From assembly GCA_018830105.1 (NCBI GenBank), contig JAHJTC010000016.1, positions 62,001 through 126,000 on the forward strand: DNA of 64,000 nucleotides, read 5' to 3'. This DNA comes from Bacteroidota bacterium (GTDB taxonomy: Bacteria; Bacteroidota; Bacteroidia; Bacteroidales; F082). The position numbers and the translations under genes were made by a program. Under the pieces are notes generated by a model that worked only from the letters and a program-made list of their open reading frames with translations, was not told the origin of the DNA and made no database searches. Of this stretch, positions 9,802 through 19,139 are shown one piece after another (the first letter of the stretch is position 1; each line of letters begins with the position of its first letter).

Positions 9802-11325
9802 ATGTTAAAAAAAATGAAACGAAGATGGATTTGCCTGGGGATGTTAATTGTTTTTCTGAGTCAGGCCGGATTGAATGCACAAAACAAACTCAGTCTGGAG
9901 GATTGCGGCCGGCTGGCATTAGAAAACAACGAAAAACTAAAAATTGCTCAGGAGCAGTTGGGAGCAGCCACCGCAATGCGCAAGTCGGCTTTTACGCAAT
10001 ATTTGCCAAATTTTAGTGCAAATGCCAGCTATTTAAGGACAAACAGACAATTTAACCTATTAGGCGAAGATAAGTTTTTGCCCGTAATTCCTTTCAATGC
10101 TATTGATGCACAAAGTGGAGGCCTCAATCAGCAGGCTTTCAGCGATCCGGCAATTGCTTCTGATTTTTTAGTGTTTGATGCTCAGGGTCAGCCGGTATTT
10201 GATGAGGCAGGAAATCCTGTATTTAAGCAGTACGTTTATCTGCCAAAAGAAGAGGGTGAGTTGGGCAGTAAAAATGTATATGTAGCGCAAATCGGATTGG
10301 TGCAACCCTTGTTTACAGGTTTTAAAATACGGGAAACCAACAGAATAGCAGCATATACGGAACAGTTGGCCATGCAAAAACAGCTTTACGAAAGCAGTGA
10401 GCTATTGCATAAAGTAGAGGAGTCTTTTTGGCAGATAATAGCACTTGAAGAGAAACAAAAACTAGCGCAGGCTTATCTTGATCTGCTGGAGAATCTGTCG
10501 GTGGATTTAAGAAATCTTTATCAGGAAGGTTTTGTAACGCATAATGATTTGCTCAAAGTGGACGTAAAGAAAAATGAGGCATCGCTAGCACTTTTTAAGG
10601 TAAATCAGGGATTAAAGCTATCAAAAATGGCTTTAGCACAGCTTATTGGCATAGACCTGGAAGAAAACATGGTGTTGGTTCCCGATCAGGAAGACGACTT
10701 CTCACTCATAACACAGGATCAACTTTATGCCCTCGCCAGGGAAAACCGGACAGAACTTCAGATGCTGGAACAGCAGATTAATATTTCCCGTTCGGGTGTA
10801 AAAATCATGAAATCGCGCTATTTACCTGATTTAGCAGCCTCGGTAAATTATGTTGTTTCAAACCCAAATCTTTATGATGGCTATGCGGAGCAATTTAGTG
10901 GGGATATCATTGCAGGAGTTGCTTTACATGTTCCTTTATTTCATTGGGGAGATAAAAATCACACTTTGAAGGCTGCGCGTCATGGGCAGCGTATTGCTGA
11001 ACTGGAGTTAAAACAAGCTACTGAGTGGATACAACTTGAAGTTGCTCAGGCTTTTTTTGCCTGGCAGGAAAGCCTGGAAAGGGTTAAAATGACCGAAAGT
11101 GGTTGTGCCCAGGCAGAAGAAAACCTGCGTCTGAATCAGGATAATTATGCTGAGGGACTGGTTACAACCACCGATTTACTCGAAGCACAAGCCATGTGGC
11201 AGAAAGCGTCTGCTGATCATATTGAAGCCAAAACAGCACAATGGATTTGTCAAAGCCAGCTAAAGAAAGTGGGTGGCCAACTGGTGGCTGATTATAGCAG
11301 ATCGGAAACTCTTTTGAGCCCTTAG
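9802..11325 (+). CDS. TolC family outer-membrane efflux protein
   Basis: 507 aa outer-membrane channel of a tripartite pump. The signal peptide runs to about residue 26 (LNAQ), leaving a Gln at the predicted mature N-terminus. Two TolC-type repeats are visible, each with long amphipathic helices. The strand-forming FLPVIPFNAIDAQSGGLN region and VYVAQIGLVQPLFTGFK mark the first barrel segment; YSSEQFSG-like and VALHVPLFHWGDK mark the second. Residues 100-155 form a long loop rich in Asp/Gly (VFDAQGQPVFDEAGNPVFKQ), which is longer than in the second TolC of this window. The genes downstream supply the adaptor and pump. Confidence 0.93.
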   Translation: MLKKMKRRWICLGMLIVFLSQAGLNAQNKLSLEDCGRLALENNEKLKIAQEQLGAATAMRKSAFTQYLPNFSANASYLRTNRQFNLLGEDKFLPVIPFNAIDAQSGGLNQQAFSDPAIASDFLVFDAQGQPVFDEAGNPVFKQYVYLPKEEGELGSKNVYVAQIGLVQPLFTGFKIRETNRIAAYTEQLAMQKQLYESSELLHKVEESFWQIIALEEKQKLAQAYLDLLENLSVDLRNLYQEGFVTHNDLLKVDVKKNEASLALFKVNQGLKLSKMALAQLIGIDLEENMVLVPDQEDDFSLITQDQLYALARENRTELQMLEQQINISRSGVKIMKSRYLPDLAASVNYVVSNPNLYDGYAEQFSGDIIAGVALHVPLFHWGDKNHTLKAARHGQRIAELELKQATEWIQLEVAQAFFAWQESLERVKMTESGCAQAEENLRLNQDNYAEGLVTTTDLLEAQAMWQKASADHIEAKTAQWICQSQLKKVGGQLVADYSRSETLLSP

Positions 11326-11457
11326 CATGAGGCTACCTGCCTTAGGTCACATTTTCCGGTTTAAAGTCTATTCCACTTTGTGAAACAAGGCCTCTGCAAC
11401 AACAAAACCAAATAATTCGATAAAATAGGATATCTGTAAAATATAAAAGTTAAATAA

Positions 11458-12513
11458 ATGAAAACCAAAAGAGTAAATTCAATTGCTACTGCTATTACCT
11501 TAAGTATAGTCTTGCTTTTGCAGGGGTGTAATGAACAAATTGAAAAGCAAGCGAGTCAACAAGATGAAGTGCAAGTTGTTTCTGCAGTTAAAGCAGAAAA
11601 AATCATTTACACACCTGAGCTAAAATTTTCTGGTGTTGCCAAAGCATCCCGGCATGCCACACTTAGCACTGCTTTGCCGGGCAGGGTAGAGCGTTTGCAT
11701 GTTCGGAAGGGCGACCACGTTGAGCAAGGACAGTTAATCGCCGAGTTATCTGATGAAATGCTGATTCAGGCTATTGTCGCTTATGAAACTTTAAAAACTG
11801 ATTATGAAAGATTATCACGTCTTGTGGCTAAAGGAAGTGTTAGCCAGGTGGATTATGACCACCTAAAAGCAAAATTTGAGGCGGCTGAAGCACGTAAAGC
11901 CATGATGGAAAAAAACACCAGACTCATAGCGCCTTTCAAGGGCATTATTGCTGAGGTATATATTGAAGAGGGCGAGAATTATTCGCTCATGCCCTCTGGC
12001 CTAAGTGGTGCTTTCGAACTCGAAAATGGTATTGTAAAACTTATCAATTACAATCCGGTTAAAGTTGAAATTGCAATAAACGAAAAGATTTTCCCGCAAC
12101 TTTTTATAGGTCAAAAGGCTGGTTTACGCTTTGATGCTTTTCCTGACACTGTATTTAGCGCCCGGGTAAATTATATCAGTGAGGAATTGTCGGCAACAAC
12201 TCATTCAGCTAAGGTTGATTTGCTTCTCGAAAACCCTGATTTGCTTGTTAAACCTGGAATGTTTGCGCAAGTTTTTCTTCAATTAAACCCGCGTGAAACT
12301 GTTTTTGTGCCACTTCAAAGTATCTATAGACAAGCAGGAACAGCAAATGACTTTGTATTTGTGATTCAAGATGATGTAGTACATAGAAAAAGGATAACAC
12401 GAGCTGAGATGGTAGGAGATAAGGTTGCTGTAAATGGGCTTTCGGGCGATGAATTGTTAGTTACGGCTGGTAAAAATCGGTTAACTGACGGTGCCAAAGT
12501 ACGAATAAACTAA
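11458..12513 (+). CDS. RND efflux periplasmic adaptor (membrane fusion protein), lipoprotein
   Basis: 351 aa. The N-terminus ends in the lipobox LLLQGC (Cys at about residue 24), so it is lipid-anchored. A biotinyl-lipoyl-like half (GRVERLHVRKGDHVEQGQ) is followed by a coiled-coil hairpin, the second lipoyl half (LIAPFKGIIAEVYIEEGE), a beta-barrel, and a membrane-proximal domain ending GAKVRIN. It bridges the TolC channel and the RND pump. It lies 132 bp after tolC and 14 bp before the pump gene. Confidence 0.93.
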   Translation: MKTKRVNSIATAITLSIVLLLQGCNEQIEKQASQQDEVQVVSAVKAEKIIYTPELKFSGVAKASRHATLSTALPGRVERLHVRKGDHVEQGQLIAELSDEMLIQAIVAYETLKTDYERLSRLVAKGSVSQVDYDHLKAKFEAAEARKAMMEKNTRLIAPFKGIIAEVYIEEGENYSLMPSGLSGAFELENGIVKLINYNPVKVEIAINEKIFPQLFIGQKAGLRFDAFPDTVFSARVNYISEELSATTHSAKVDLLLENPDLLVKPGMFAQVFLQLNPRETVFVPLQSIYRQAGTANDFVFVIQDDVVHRKRITRAEMVGDKVAVNGLSGDELLVTAGKNRLTDGAKVRIN

Positions 12514-12527
12514 AAGGAGGACAGATT

Positions 12528-15500
12528 ATGAATTTACCAAAATATGCTGTCAACAGGCCGATAACTGCTGCCATGGCATTTATCGCGGTTCTGCTCTTTG
12601 GGCTGGTGTCGTTCAGGATGCTGCCACTTGATGTTATGCCTGAAATGGAATTGCCCAGCCTTACTGTAATTACTGTATATCCGGGAGCTTCGGCGGAGGA
12701 AATAGAAAAACAGTTGGTGAAACCTCTTGAAGCTGTCTTAGCCGGAACGGAGCATCTGAAAGAAATACAGTCCTCCTCCAGAGAAAATGTTTCCTTCATT
12801 GCTTTAAAGTTTGAGTGGGGCACAGATATTTCTGCTGCGGCTAATAATGCCAGAGATCTGATGGAACTGGTGAAGGCTAAATTGCCCGCTGAGGCCCATA
12901 CGCCTATAATTTACAAGATGAATTCCTCCATGATACCTGTGCTGATTTATGGAATCACTGCTGAAGAAAACTATGATGGGATAGAGCAAATTGTTGAAGA
13001 TCAAGTTGCTTCGGCCTTAAGAAAAGTTGCTGGCGTAGGAACAGTTGTGTATCTGGGCCAGCCCGAGCGGGAAATTCAGATCAGCCTTGATCCAATGAAG
13101 TTGCAGGCTTATCATGTTTCTGCGCAGCAAATTGCTACCCTACTTCAGGCTGCTAACCGAAATGTTCCCGGTGGCACGATAAAAACGGGCACCAATGATT
13201 TTTCACTAGCGGTTTCGGCCGAATTTGAAGCTGTTGAAGAAATAGGAGAGCTTGTTATCACTGCCTTTCAGGGCAGAATTGTGCGGTTGCGCGATTTGGC
13301 TGAAATTAAGGATGGCTTCAGAGAGAAAGACGAATTTGCGCGCAATAAAGCAGGAATAGGGATGGCGCTGATGGTACAAAAGCAATCGGGCTTAAATACC
13401 CTGGATGTGATTGAGGCCGTGAGAGCACGAATGGATTTAATCAGAAACGACTTGCCCGCTGATGTAGATGTTTTTGAAGTAATTGCTTCTGATGAAGTGA
13501 TAACACAATCTGTGTCAAATCTCGCTTCTTCACTTTGGTATGCCTTCATCTTTGTGATTTTTGTGGTGCTGTTTTTTCTCCGCGAATGGCGTTCAAGTCT
13601 GATTATTATTCTTACGATACCTTTTTCGCTCATTACCGCATTTATAACCATGTATGCCATTGGTTATACCATCAATATTTTTTCGCTTATGGCGCTGGTT
13701 ATTGCTATCGGAATGGTAGTTGATAATGCCATTGTAGTGCTTGAAAACATTACCCGCCATATCGAAAACGGGTCAAAGCCAAAGCAGGCAGCAATTTTTG
13801 CAGCAAGCGAAATGGGGATGGCTATTCTGGCCTCCACAATTACCACTTTGGTCGTTTTTATTCCATTAATATTTACGGGGGGTGTTGTAGGGATTATGTT
13901 CAAACAATTGGCAGTAATCACATCAGTAACACTGCTGGCTTCGCTGATAACGGCTTTAAGCCTTACTCCTATGCTCTCATCCAAAATGCTTAAAAGCAGG
14001 AAAAAAAATAATCAACCCTCGCATAGCTGGTTTTTTCGCAAAACAGAATCGGTTTTCACAAGTGTTGAAAAGGCTTATCGGGAATTACTGAATTGGTCAT
14101 TGAGTCATAAAACACTGATTGTAAGCATATTTATTGGTGTTCTGATAATTTCACTGTATTTCGGTAAGCGATTGGGGTCTGATTATATTCCTGAATTTGA
14201 TGCCGGTGATGTGGCCATAGTTTTTGAGACGGAGGTGGGCACTACAGCGGCTGAAACAGATCGTATTTCAAAAAAAATCATGGATTTGTTCGAAGCAGAA
14301 GTGCCTGAATTAGTGCCCGGAACGCTGGTTGCCATTACAGGCCAAACCCAGGAAGGATTGCTTACAGCAGTTGGATTTTCAGAGGGAAAAAATGTGAGCA
14401 CGATTTTAGGTCACCTTACGCTTCCGGATCAAAGAGAAAGGTCGGCTAAAGAAATTGGTGAGGCTTTACGCAAAGAAATTGCAAAGATTCCTGAAGTTGA
14501 GAAATTTCATGTTACAGCCGGAAGTTTGTTATCTGCTGCTATAACAGGAAATAAAAAGCCAGTGGAAGTAGAAATTTCAGGAAATGACTTACAGGCGATA
14601 GGAGAGGTGGCAACAGCTATCAGGGCAAAAATGGAAAGCATGGATTTTTTTGCTGATGTTATAAGTACCAATGATGAAGGAAAAATGGAGCTTCAGGTGA
14701 TGGTAGACAAAGAGAAGGCGGCTCGAATGGGACTTAATGCCACCATGATTGGTTTGCAGATTAGGCATGCTATTTATGGATTTGAAGCCGGGAGCTATAC
14801 TGAGCAAGGTGAAGATTACCCGATTGTGCTGCGCTATACTGCCAATGCACGCAATGAAGTTGAGCAGATAGGCAATATCATGCTTACCAATATGCTTAAT
14901 CAGCAGATACCGCTGTCAACAGTTGCACATTTTGAGCAAACGCACAGCAATATTGAGATTCAGCGGAAGAACCAGGAAAGGATAGTTTTTGTGAAGGCTG
15001 ATGTAAAAAATATTTCGCTTGGTGAAGCAGCTCAATCGCTTGAGGCTTACATTCAACAGCTCGATATCCCCGCTGGAATTGATGTGAGATTAGGTGGGCA
15101 GCTAACAGAAAAAGGTGATGCTTTCGATGATCTTTATCTCATTTTGATTTTAGGCGTTTTGCTGGTTTATATGGTAATGGCGGCTCAGTTTGAATCGTTA
15201 ACAGATCCATTTATCATTATGCTTGCGCTGCCATTTACGGTGATCGGCGTTGTTTGGGCGTTTCAAATTACGGGCTTAACTTTAAGTGTCACCACTTTTA
15301 TTGGTGTGATTATGCTTGTAGGTATCGTTGTAAACAATGGCATTGTGCTGGTTGATTATATCAATCTGCTGCGTAAGAGGGGGCTTGCATTGAATCAGGC
15401 GGTTTCAGAAGCCGGGAAATCAAGATTAAGGCCGGTATTGATGACCACTTTAACAACCATACTTGCTATGCTGCCAATGGCAATGAGTCAGGGAATGGGC

Positions 15501-15623
15501 CGCGAAATGTTCTCTCCGCTTGGCATTACCGTAATTGGGGGCTTGTCTGTCTCTACCTTAATTACCCTGGTGTTTGTACCTGTTGTATATACCTTGTTTC
15601 ATCAAAAGAATTTTAAAAATTAA
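12528..15623 (+). CDS. efflux RND transporter permease subunit (AcrB/MexB-like)
   Basis: 1031 aa proton-driven inner-membrane exporter with the usual 12 helices and two large periplasmic loops. The proton-relay motif IGMVVDNAIVVLENI is in helix 4, and the second-half counterpart GIVVNNGIVLVDYIN is near residue 930. The N-terminus YAVNRPITAAMAFIAVLLFG is typical. An unusually strong ribosome binding site (AAAGGAGG) sits 8 bp before the ATG, which fits tight coupling to the adaptor gene. Substrate cannot be told; lack of His/Met-rich loops argues against a heavy-metal CusA type. Confidence 0.95.
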   Translation: MNLPKYAVNRPITAAMAFIAVLLFGLVSFRMLPLDVMPEMELPSLTVITVYPGASAEEIEKQLVKPLEAVLAGTEHLKEIQSSSRENVSFIALKFEWGTDISAAANNARDLMELVKAKLPAEAHTPIIYKMNSSMIPVLIYGITAEENYDGIEQIVEDQVASALRKVAGVGTVVYLGQPEREIQISLDPMKLQAYHVSAQQIATLLQAANRNVPGGTIKTGTNDFSLAVSAEFEAVEEIGELVITAFQGRIVRLRDLAEIKDGFREKDEFARNKAGIGMALMVQKQSGLNTLDVIEAVRARMDLIRNDLPADVDVFEVIASDEVITQSVSNLASSLWYAFIFVIFVVLFFLREWRSSLIIILTIPFSLITAFITMYAIGYTINIFSLMALVIAIGMVVDNAIVVLENITRHIENGSKPKQAAIFAASEMGMAILASTITTLVVFIPLIFTGGVVGIMFKQLAVITSVTLLASLITALSLTPMLSSKMLKSRKKNNQPSHSWFFRKTESVFTSVEKAYRELLNWSLSHKTLIVSIFIGVLIISLYFGKRLGSDYIPEFDAGDVAIVFETEVGTTAAETDRISKKIMDLFEAEVPELVPGTLVAITGQTQEGLLTAVGFSEGKNVSTILGHLTLPDQRERSAKEIGEALRKEIAKIPEVEKFHVTAGSLLSAAITGNKKPVEVEISGNDLQAIGEVATAIRAKMESMDFFADVISTNDEGKMELQVMVDKEKAARMGLNATMIGLQIRHAIYGFEAGSYTEQGEDYPIVLRYTANARNEVEQIGNIMLTNMLNQQIPLSTVAHFEQTHSNIEIQRKNQERIVFVKADVKNISLGEAAQSLEAYIQQLDIPAGIDVRLGGQLTEKGDAFDDLYLILILGVLLVYMVMAAQFESLTDPFIIMLALPFTVIGVVWAFQITGLTLSVTTFIGVIMLVGIVVNNGIVLVDYINLLRKRGLALNQAVSEAGKSRLRPVLMTTLTTILAMLPMAMSQGMGREMFSPLGITVIGGLSVSTLITLVFVPVVYTLFHQKNFKN

Positions 15624-15626
15624 CCT

Positions 15627-15938
15627 ATGAAAATGATTTATTGTAGTTGCAATATCAGCGTATTGGAACAAGTTGTTGAAATTATTGATAGCTTCCAAAT
15701 AAAAGATTATCAAATTTTTGATCAGGTTTTGTCACGCAACAGATTGGCCGATCCGCGGCTCAACACGGCTGTTTGGCCGGGATATAACGCGAGTTTGATC
15801 TTGCAGGTAAGGGAGCAGGAAAAAGCCAATCAGCTGATGCAGAAACTTCGTGATTTCAACCGCAGTGCTGCCAATGTAAGTGAAGTGCTAACGGCTTGTT
15901 CGTGGACCATTGATGATTACATCTACGATCAAAGTTAG
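15627..15938 (+). CDS. small RND-pump-associated protein (PG0541-like, P-II-like fold suspected)
   Basis: 103 aa, no signal peptide and no membrane segment. It starts 3 bp after the pump stop, so it is translated with it. The alternation of short beta-strands and helices (MIYCSCNIS, EQVVEIIDSF, YQIFDQVL, NASLILQV, ANQLMQKLRDF) suggests a ferredoxin-like/P-II-like fold. Small proteins of this kind follow RND pumps in Bacteroidota, and I believe they are catalogued as the PG0541 family of transporter-associated proteins, but I cannot verify the match. Function is unknown; regulation of the pump by a bound small ligand is a guess. Confidence 0.7.
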   Translation: MKMIYCSCNISVLEQVVEIIDSFQIKDYQIFDQVLSRNRLADPRLNTAVWPGYNASLILQVREQEKANQLMQKLRDFNRSAANVSEVLTACSWTIDDYIYDQS

Positions 15939-15970
15939 CTGTTAAAGCCTGCAAACTGGTGCAAAAAAAA

Positions 15971-15995
15971 GGCTATCGATCAGATAGCCTTTTTT
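15971..15995. terminator. bidirectional intrinsic terminator
   Basis: GGCTATC (15971-15977), loop GATCA, GATAGCC (15983-15989), flanked by A8 on the left and T6 on the right. It sits between the convergent efflux operon and fabD and can stop transcription from both sides. Confidence 0.88.
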
Positions 15996-16018
15996 AATAT
16001 ATTCTCCTCAGCTTATTA

Positions 16019-16903
16019 TCAAGCGGTGGCACTCATGGTAACGATGTTGCGATCAGCTTTTTTGAAAAGCCCTTGTAAAACCGTTCCCGGGCCTACTTCG
16101 ATCACTGTTTTTGCGCCATTGGCAATCATATTGTTCATAATATGTGTCCATCTTACAGGTGCAGTAAGCTGTGCGATGAGATTTGTTTTGATTATCTCGG
16201 GGTCTGTAACTGACTGTCCGGTAACATTTTGATAGATTGGGCAAATGCCACGACTAAAACGCGTTGAGGCAATAGCTTCTGCCAATTCCAGGCGTGCAGG
16301 TTCCATAAGCGGACTATGAAAAGCGCCACCCACTTTTAAGGGAAGAGCTCGTTTGGCTCCGGCTTCCAGCAGCTTTTCGCAGGCCAATGCAATGCCTTTT
16401 TCCGAACCGGAAATTACCAATTGCCCGGGGCTGTTGTAATTGGCCGGAACAACAATTTCGCTTTTTATGCCTGAACATACATTTTCAACATCTTTATCAT
16501 CCAGACCCAGAATTGCTGCCATGGTGCCCACCTCCATATCGCAAGCTTTTTGCATAGCCAGGGCACGTTTGGAAACCAAACGCAGTCCATCTTCGAACAG
16601 CAGTGTTTTGTTGGCGACAAGTGCTGAAAACTCGCCAAGAGAGTGGCCGGCTACCATATCAGGCTTAAATTCGTCGCCCATGGTGATAGCCAGAATTACC
16701 GAATGCAGAAAAATAGCAGGTTGAGTAACTTTGGTCTGGCGCAAATCTTCATCAGTGCCATCGAACATTAAATCAGTGATCTTAAATTTTAAGATGCTAT
16801 TGGCTTTTTGAAAAAGCTCTTTTGCCTTGGCCGATTTGTCAAACAAATCTTTTCCCATTCCAACAAACTGTGCTCCCTGACCGGGAAAAACGTATGCTTT
16901 CAT
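16019..16903 (-). CDS. fabD: malonyl-CoA:acyl carrier protein transacylase
   Basis: 294 aa. FabD loads malonyl groups onto acyl carrier protein for fatty-acid synthesis in the cytoplasm. The sequence opens with the family motif YVFPGQGAQFVGMG. The nucleophile elbow GHSLGE places Ser at 88, and the partner His is in GGAFHSPLM. The C-terminal IEVGPGTVLQGL is also characteristic. It is transcribed alone, away from other fab genes, which is common in this phylum. Confidence 0.96.
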   Translation of the reverse strand: MKAYVFPGQGAQFVGMGKDLFDKSAKAKELFQKANSILKFKITDLMFDGTDEDLRQTKVTQPAIFLHSVILAITMGDEFKPDMVAGHSLGEFSALVANKTLLFEDGLRLVSKRALAMQKACDMEVGTMAAILGLDDKDVENVCSGIKSEIVVPANYNSPGQLVISGSEKGIALACEKLLEAGAKRALPLKVGGAFHSPLMEPARLELAEAIASTRFSRGICPIYQNVTGQSVTDPEIIKTNLIAQLTAPVRWTHIMNNMIANGAKTVIEVGPGTVLQGLFKKADRNIVTMSATA

Positions 16904-17206
16904 ACTTGATTTTTTATATTTTAGCCCTTTTGGCTTCCTTTGTCATGTGCTGTGAAACTGCTGTCAGAATTTGTTTCATTGCAATTTGATGAAAAGATTG
17001 CGTTTCTTCTGACTTGTTTCATATGCATTTGGCCTGTTTTGGGTAATCGTGTGTTTAATTTAGGTTTTGCTTATCAAAGATCATTCCTAATTCATCCGAT
17101 TAGTTAAAAGGTTTTTGAAACCCATTTAATCGAATCTATAAAAAAGGAATACAAATGAATAAAGTAAAAGTTTGAACGTTCGATGTGATTTTTTTATTGG
17201 GCTTGT
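16904..17206. other. intergenic region without a gene
   Basis: This stretch of just over 300 bp lies upstream of fabD and downstream of the Bax-inhibitor-like gene, both on the minus strand. It is AT-rich. I see no convincing open frame, RNA gene or strong hairpin; it must hold the fabD promoter. Confidence 0.5.
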
Positions 17207-17932
17207 CTATCTGCGGTTACCGAAAAACCGCAGCAAAAATAAGAATAAATTGATAAAGTCGAGGTATAAAGTTAAGGCTCCCATTATGGTAATCTTACGC
17301 ATGCCTTCTCCATCGCTCATAGCAGAAGCGCCAATTCTTTTTAGTTTCTGCACATCATAGGCAGTAAGCCCCGTAAAAACCAAAACACCAATAAAACTAA
17401 TGATGTAATCCATCATGGCGCTTTTCATGAAAAAATTTACGACCGAAGCAATGATGATTCCGACCAATCCCATCATCATCAGCGAGCCAAACTTACTCAA
17501 ATCGGTTTTAGTGGTGTAGCCAACAACGGCCATCAGGCCAAACATGCCGCTTGTTATGACAAATGTTTTAGCAATAGAAGCACCGGTATAGGCCAGAAAA
17601 ATAAAGCTCAGGCTTAATCCCATCAAAATGGAATAGGCCAAAAATACCAGCGTCAAGGTTTGAGCACTCATTTTAGCAAATCCCATCGACATCCAAAAAA
17701 CCAGCCCGAGCGGCGAAAGCATGATAATCCATCCCGTCATACTCATGCCTCCGGTTTCAGTATTGTACATCAGTTGCATAAAACTTTCATTACCGGCAAT
17801 TAAATAGGCTACCAAAGCTGTAATGGCCAGCGCCAGAAACATCCAGGAAAACACATTGGCCAGAAAAGTTTTGGCTAAGGCTTGTGATTGAAAGTTTATT
17901 TTTTGTGAATAAGGTTGTTGAATCCGATTCAT
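17207..17932 (-). CDS. Bax inhibitor-1/YccA family membrane protein
   Basis: 241 aa with seven hydrophobic segments from about residue 25 to the end, the layout of the BI-1/YccA/YetJ family. Late family features are visible: GLTAYDVQKLKRIG near residue 190, with its conserved Asp, and a C-terminal helix rich in Leu/Phe. YetJ-type members leak calcium in a pH-dependent way and YccA modulates FtsH; which role applies here is unknown. It lies 37 bp after folE on the same strand. Confidence 0.92.
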   Translation of the reverse strand: MNRIQQPYSQKINFQSQALAKTFLANVFSWMFLALAITALVAYLIAGNESFMQLMYNTETGGMSMTGWIIMLSPLGLVFWMSMGFAKMSAQTLTLVFLAYSILMGLSLSFIFLAYTGASIAKTFVITSGMFGLMAVVGYTTKTDLSKFGSLMMMGLVGIIIASVVNFFMKSAMMDYIISFIGVLVFTGLTAYDVQKLKRIGASAMSDGEGMRKITIMGALTLYLDFINLFLFLLRFFGNRR

Positions 17933-17969
17933 AGTTTAATTCTTGTCTTGATGGTTAATAAGGGAAAAT

Positions 17970-18590
17970 TTAGTGAAGTTTGGCGCTGATCAAGCTGATA
18001 AACTCGGCCCGGGTTTCTGCCCTTTGAAAAGCACCTGTGAAATCAGAAGTTGTGGTTACAGAACTTTGTTTTTGTACGCCACGCATCGACATGCAAAGGT
18101 GTCGTGCTTCAATAACGACGGCTACACCAAGCGGACTGAGCGCTTCCTGAATGGCCTCTTTGATTTGCGTTGTAAGACGTTCTTGAACTTGCAGGCGGCG
18201 CGAATAAGCCTCAACAACCCGGGCAATTTTACTCAACCCGGTGATATAGCCGTTGGGGATATAACCCACATGTGCTTTGCCTATAAAAGGAATCATGTGG
18301 TGCTCGCAAAGCGAAAAAATCTCAATATCTTTAACAATAACCATTTCGCGGTAATCTTCCTTGAATTTGGCCGAGAGTAAAATCTCGATTGGATCATGAT
18401 CGTATCCCTGCGTTAAAAATTGTATCGATTTAGCTACTCTTTTTGGCGTATCCAGCAAGCCTTCGCGCTTGGTATTTTCTCCAATCAATTCCAGAATAGC
18501 CTGGTAATGTTCCTGAAGTTTTAAAAGTTTCTCAGGTGCAAATTTTTCAATTTTTTCGTAGCCAAGCAATGCTTTTGGTGCTTCGTTCAT
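17970..18590 (-). CDS. folE: GTP cyclohydrolase I
   Basis: 206 aa. It converts GTP to 7,8-dihydroneopterin triphosphate, the first step of folate and of queuosine/biopterin synthesis. The zinc ligands are visible: C95 and H98 in [10 protein letters not shown], and C166 in HLCMSMRGV. The core [18 protein letters not shown] and the segment [12 protein letters not shown] are intact. It follows the queD-like gene by 46 bp on the same strand, so the two successive pterin enzymes are probably co-transcribed. Confidence 0.97.
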   Translation of the reverse strand: MNEAPKALLGYEKIEKFAPEKLLKLQEHYQAILELIGENTKREGLLDTPKRVAKSIQFLTQGYDHDPIEILLSAKFKEDYREMVIVKDIEIFSLCEHHMIPFIGKAHVGYIPNGYITGLSKIARVVEAYSRRLQVQERLTTQIKEAIQEALSPLGVAVVIEARHLCMSMRGVQKQSSVTTTSDFTGAFQRAETRAEFISLISAKLH

Positions 18591-18636
18591 ACCTTAAATC
18601 TTTGTGGTTTATAACACGCCTTAGAGGGTTATTTTT

Positions 18637-19050
18637 TTAATTACCAAAATATTCAACAAAATTGTTCTCTGATTCATGGAGTTTGATGCAGTGCAAACTG
18701 GCTCCTAATGCCTGAACACCTGTTTCCAGCTCATCCCATATTGACATGGCCAATACTTCAGTGGAAGCAAATTTATCTTTCATAAACGCAACCTCCATGT
18801 TAATATTTTTATGATCAACTTTTTCTATGATGCGATCTTTAATCAGTTGGCTGAGCAGCTTGAGATTGGTTAAAAAACCTGTTTCAGGATTTACTTCGCC
18901 TTTTACTGTAACAAATAATTCGTAATTGTGACCATGCCAGTTTGGGTTTGAGCATTTCCCGAAGACTTCCTTATTTTGTTCGTCACTGAAGTCAGCTCTA
19001 AAAAGACGATGTGCAGCATTGAAGCGTTCTCTTCTGGTGATGTATATCAT
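18637..19050 (-). CDS. queD: 6-carboxytetrahydropterin synthase / 6-pyruvoyl-tetrahydropterin synthase family
   Basis: 137 aa, usual length for QueD. The zinc ligands are H14 (FNAAHRL) and H39 and H41 in WHGHNYEL; the catalytic Cys is C33 in FGKCSNPN. The late segment STEVLAMSIWDEL holds the substrate-binding region. With folE directly downstream it uses the folE product, dihydroneopterin triphosphate, either for queuosine (QueD) or for a tetrahydropterin. No queC or queE lies nearby, so the symbol rests on family and neighbour only. Confidence 0.85.
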   Translation of the reverse strand: MIYITRRERFNAAHRLFRADFSDEQNKEVFGKCSNPNWHGHNYELFVTVKGEVNPETGFLTNLKLLSQLIKDRIIEKVDHKNINMEVAFMKDKFASTEVLAMSIWDELETGVQALGASLHCIKLHESENNFVEYFGN

Positions 19051-19139
19051 GATTAATTTGGTTTAAAGCCTTTAGAAACAACAAAAATACAGTTTTTTGA
19101 TTTGTATAATTGCTAAGAACATTTATAATCAGCTTTGGT

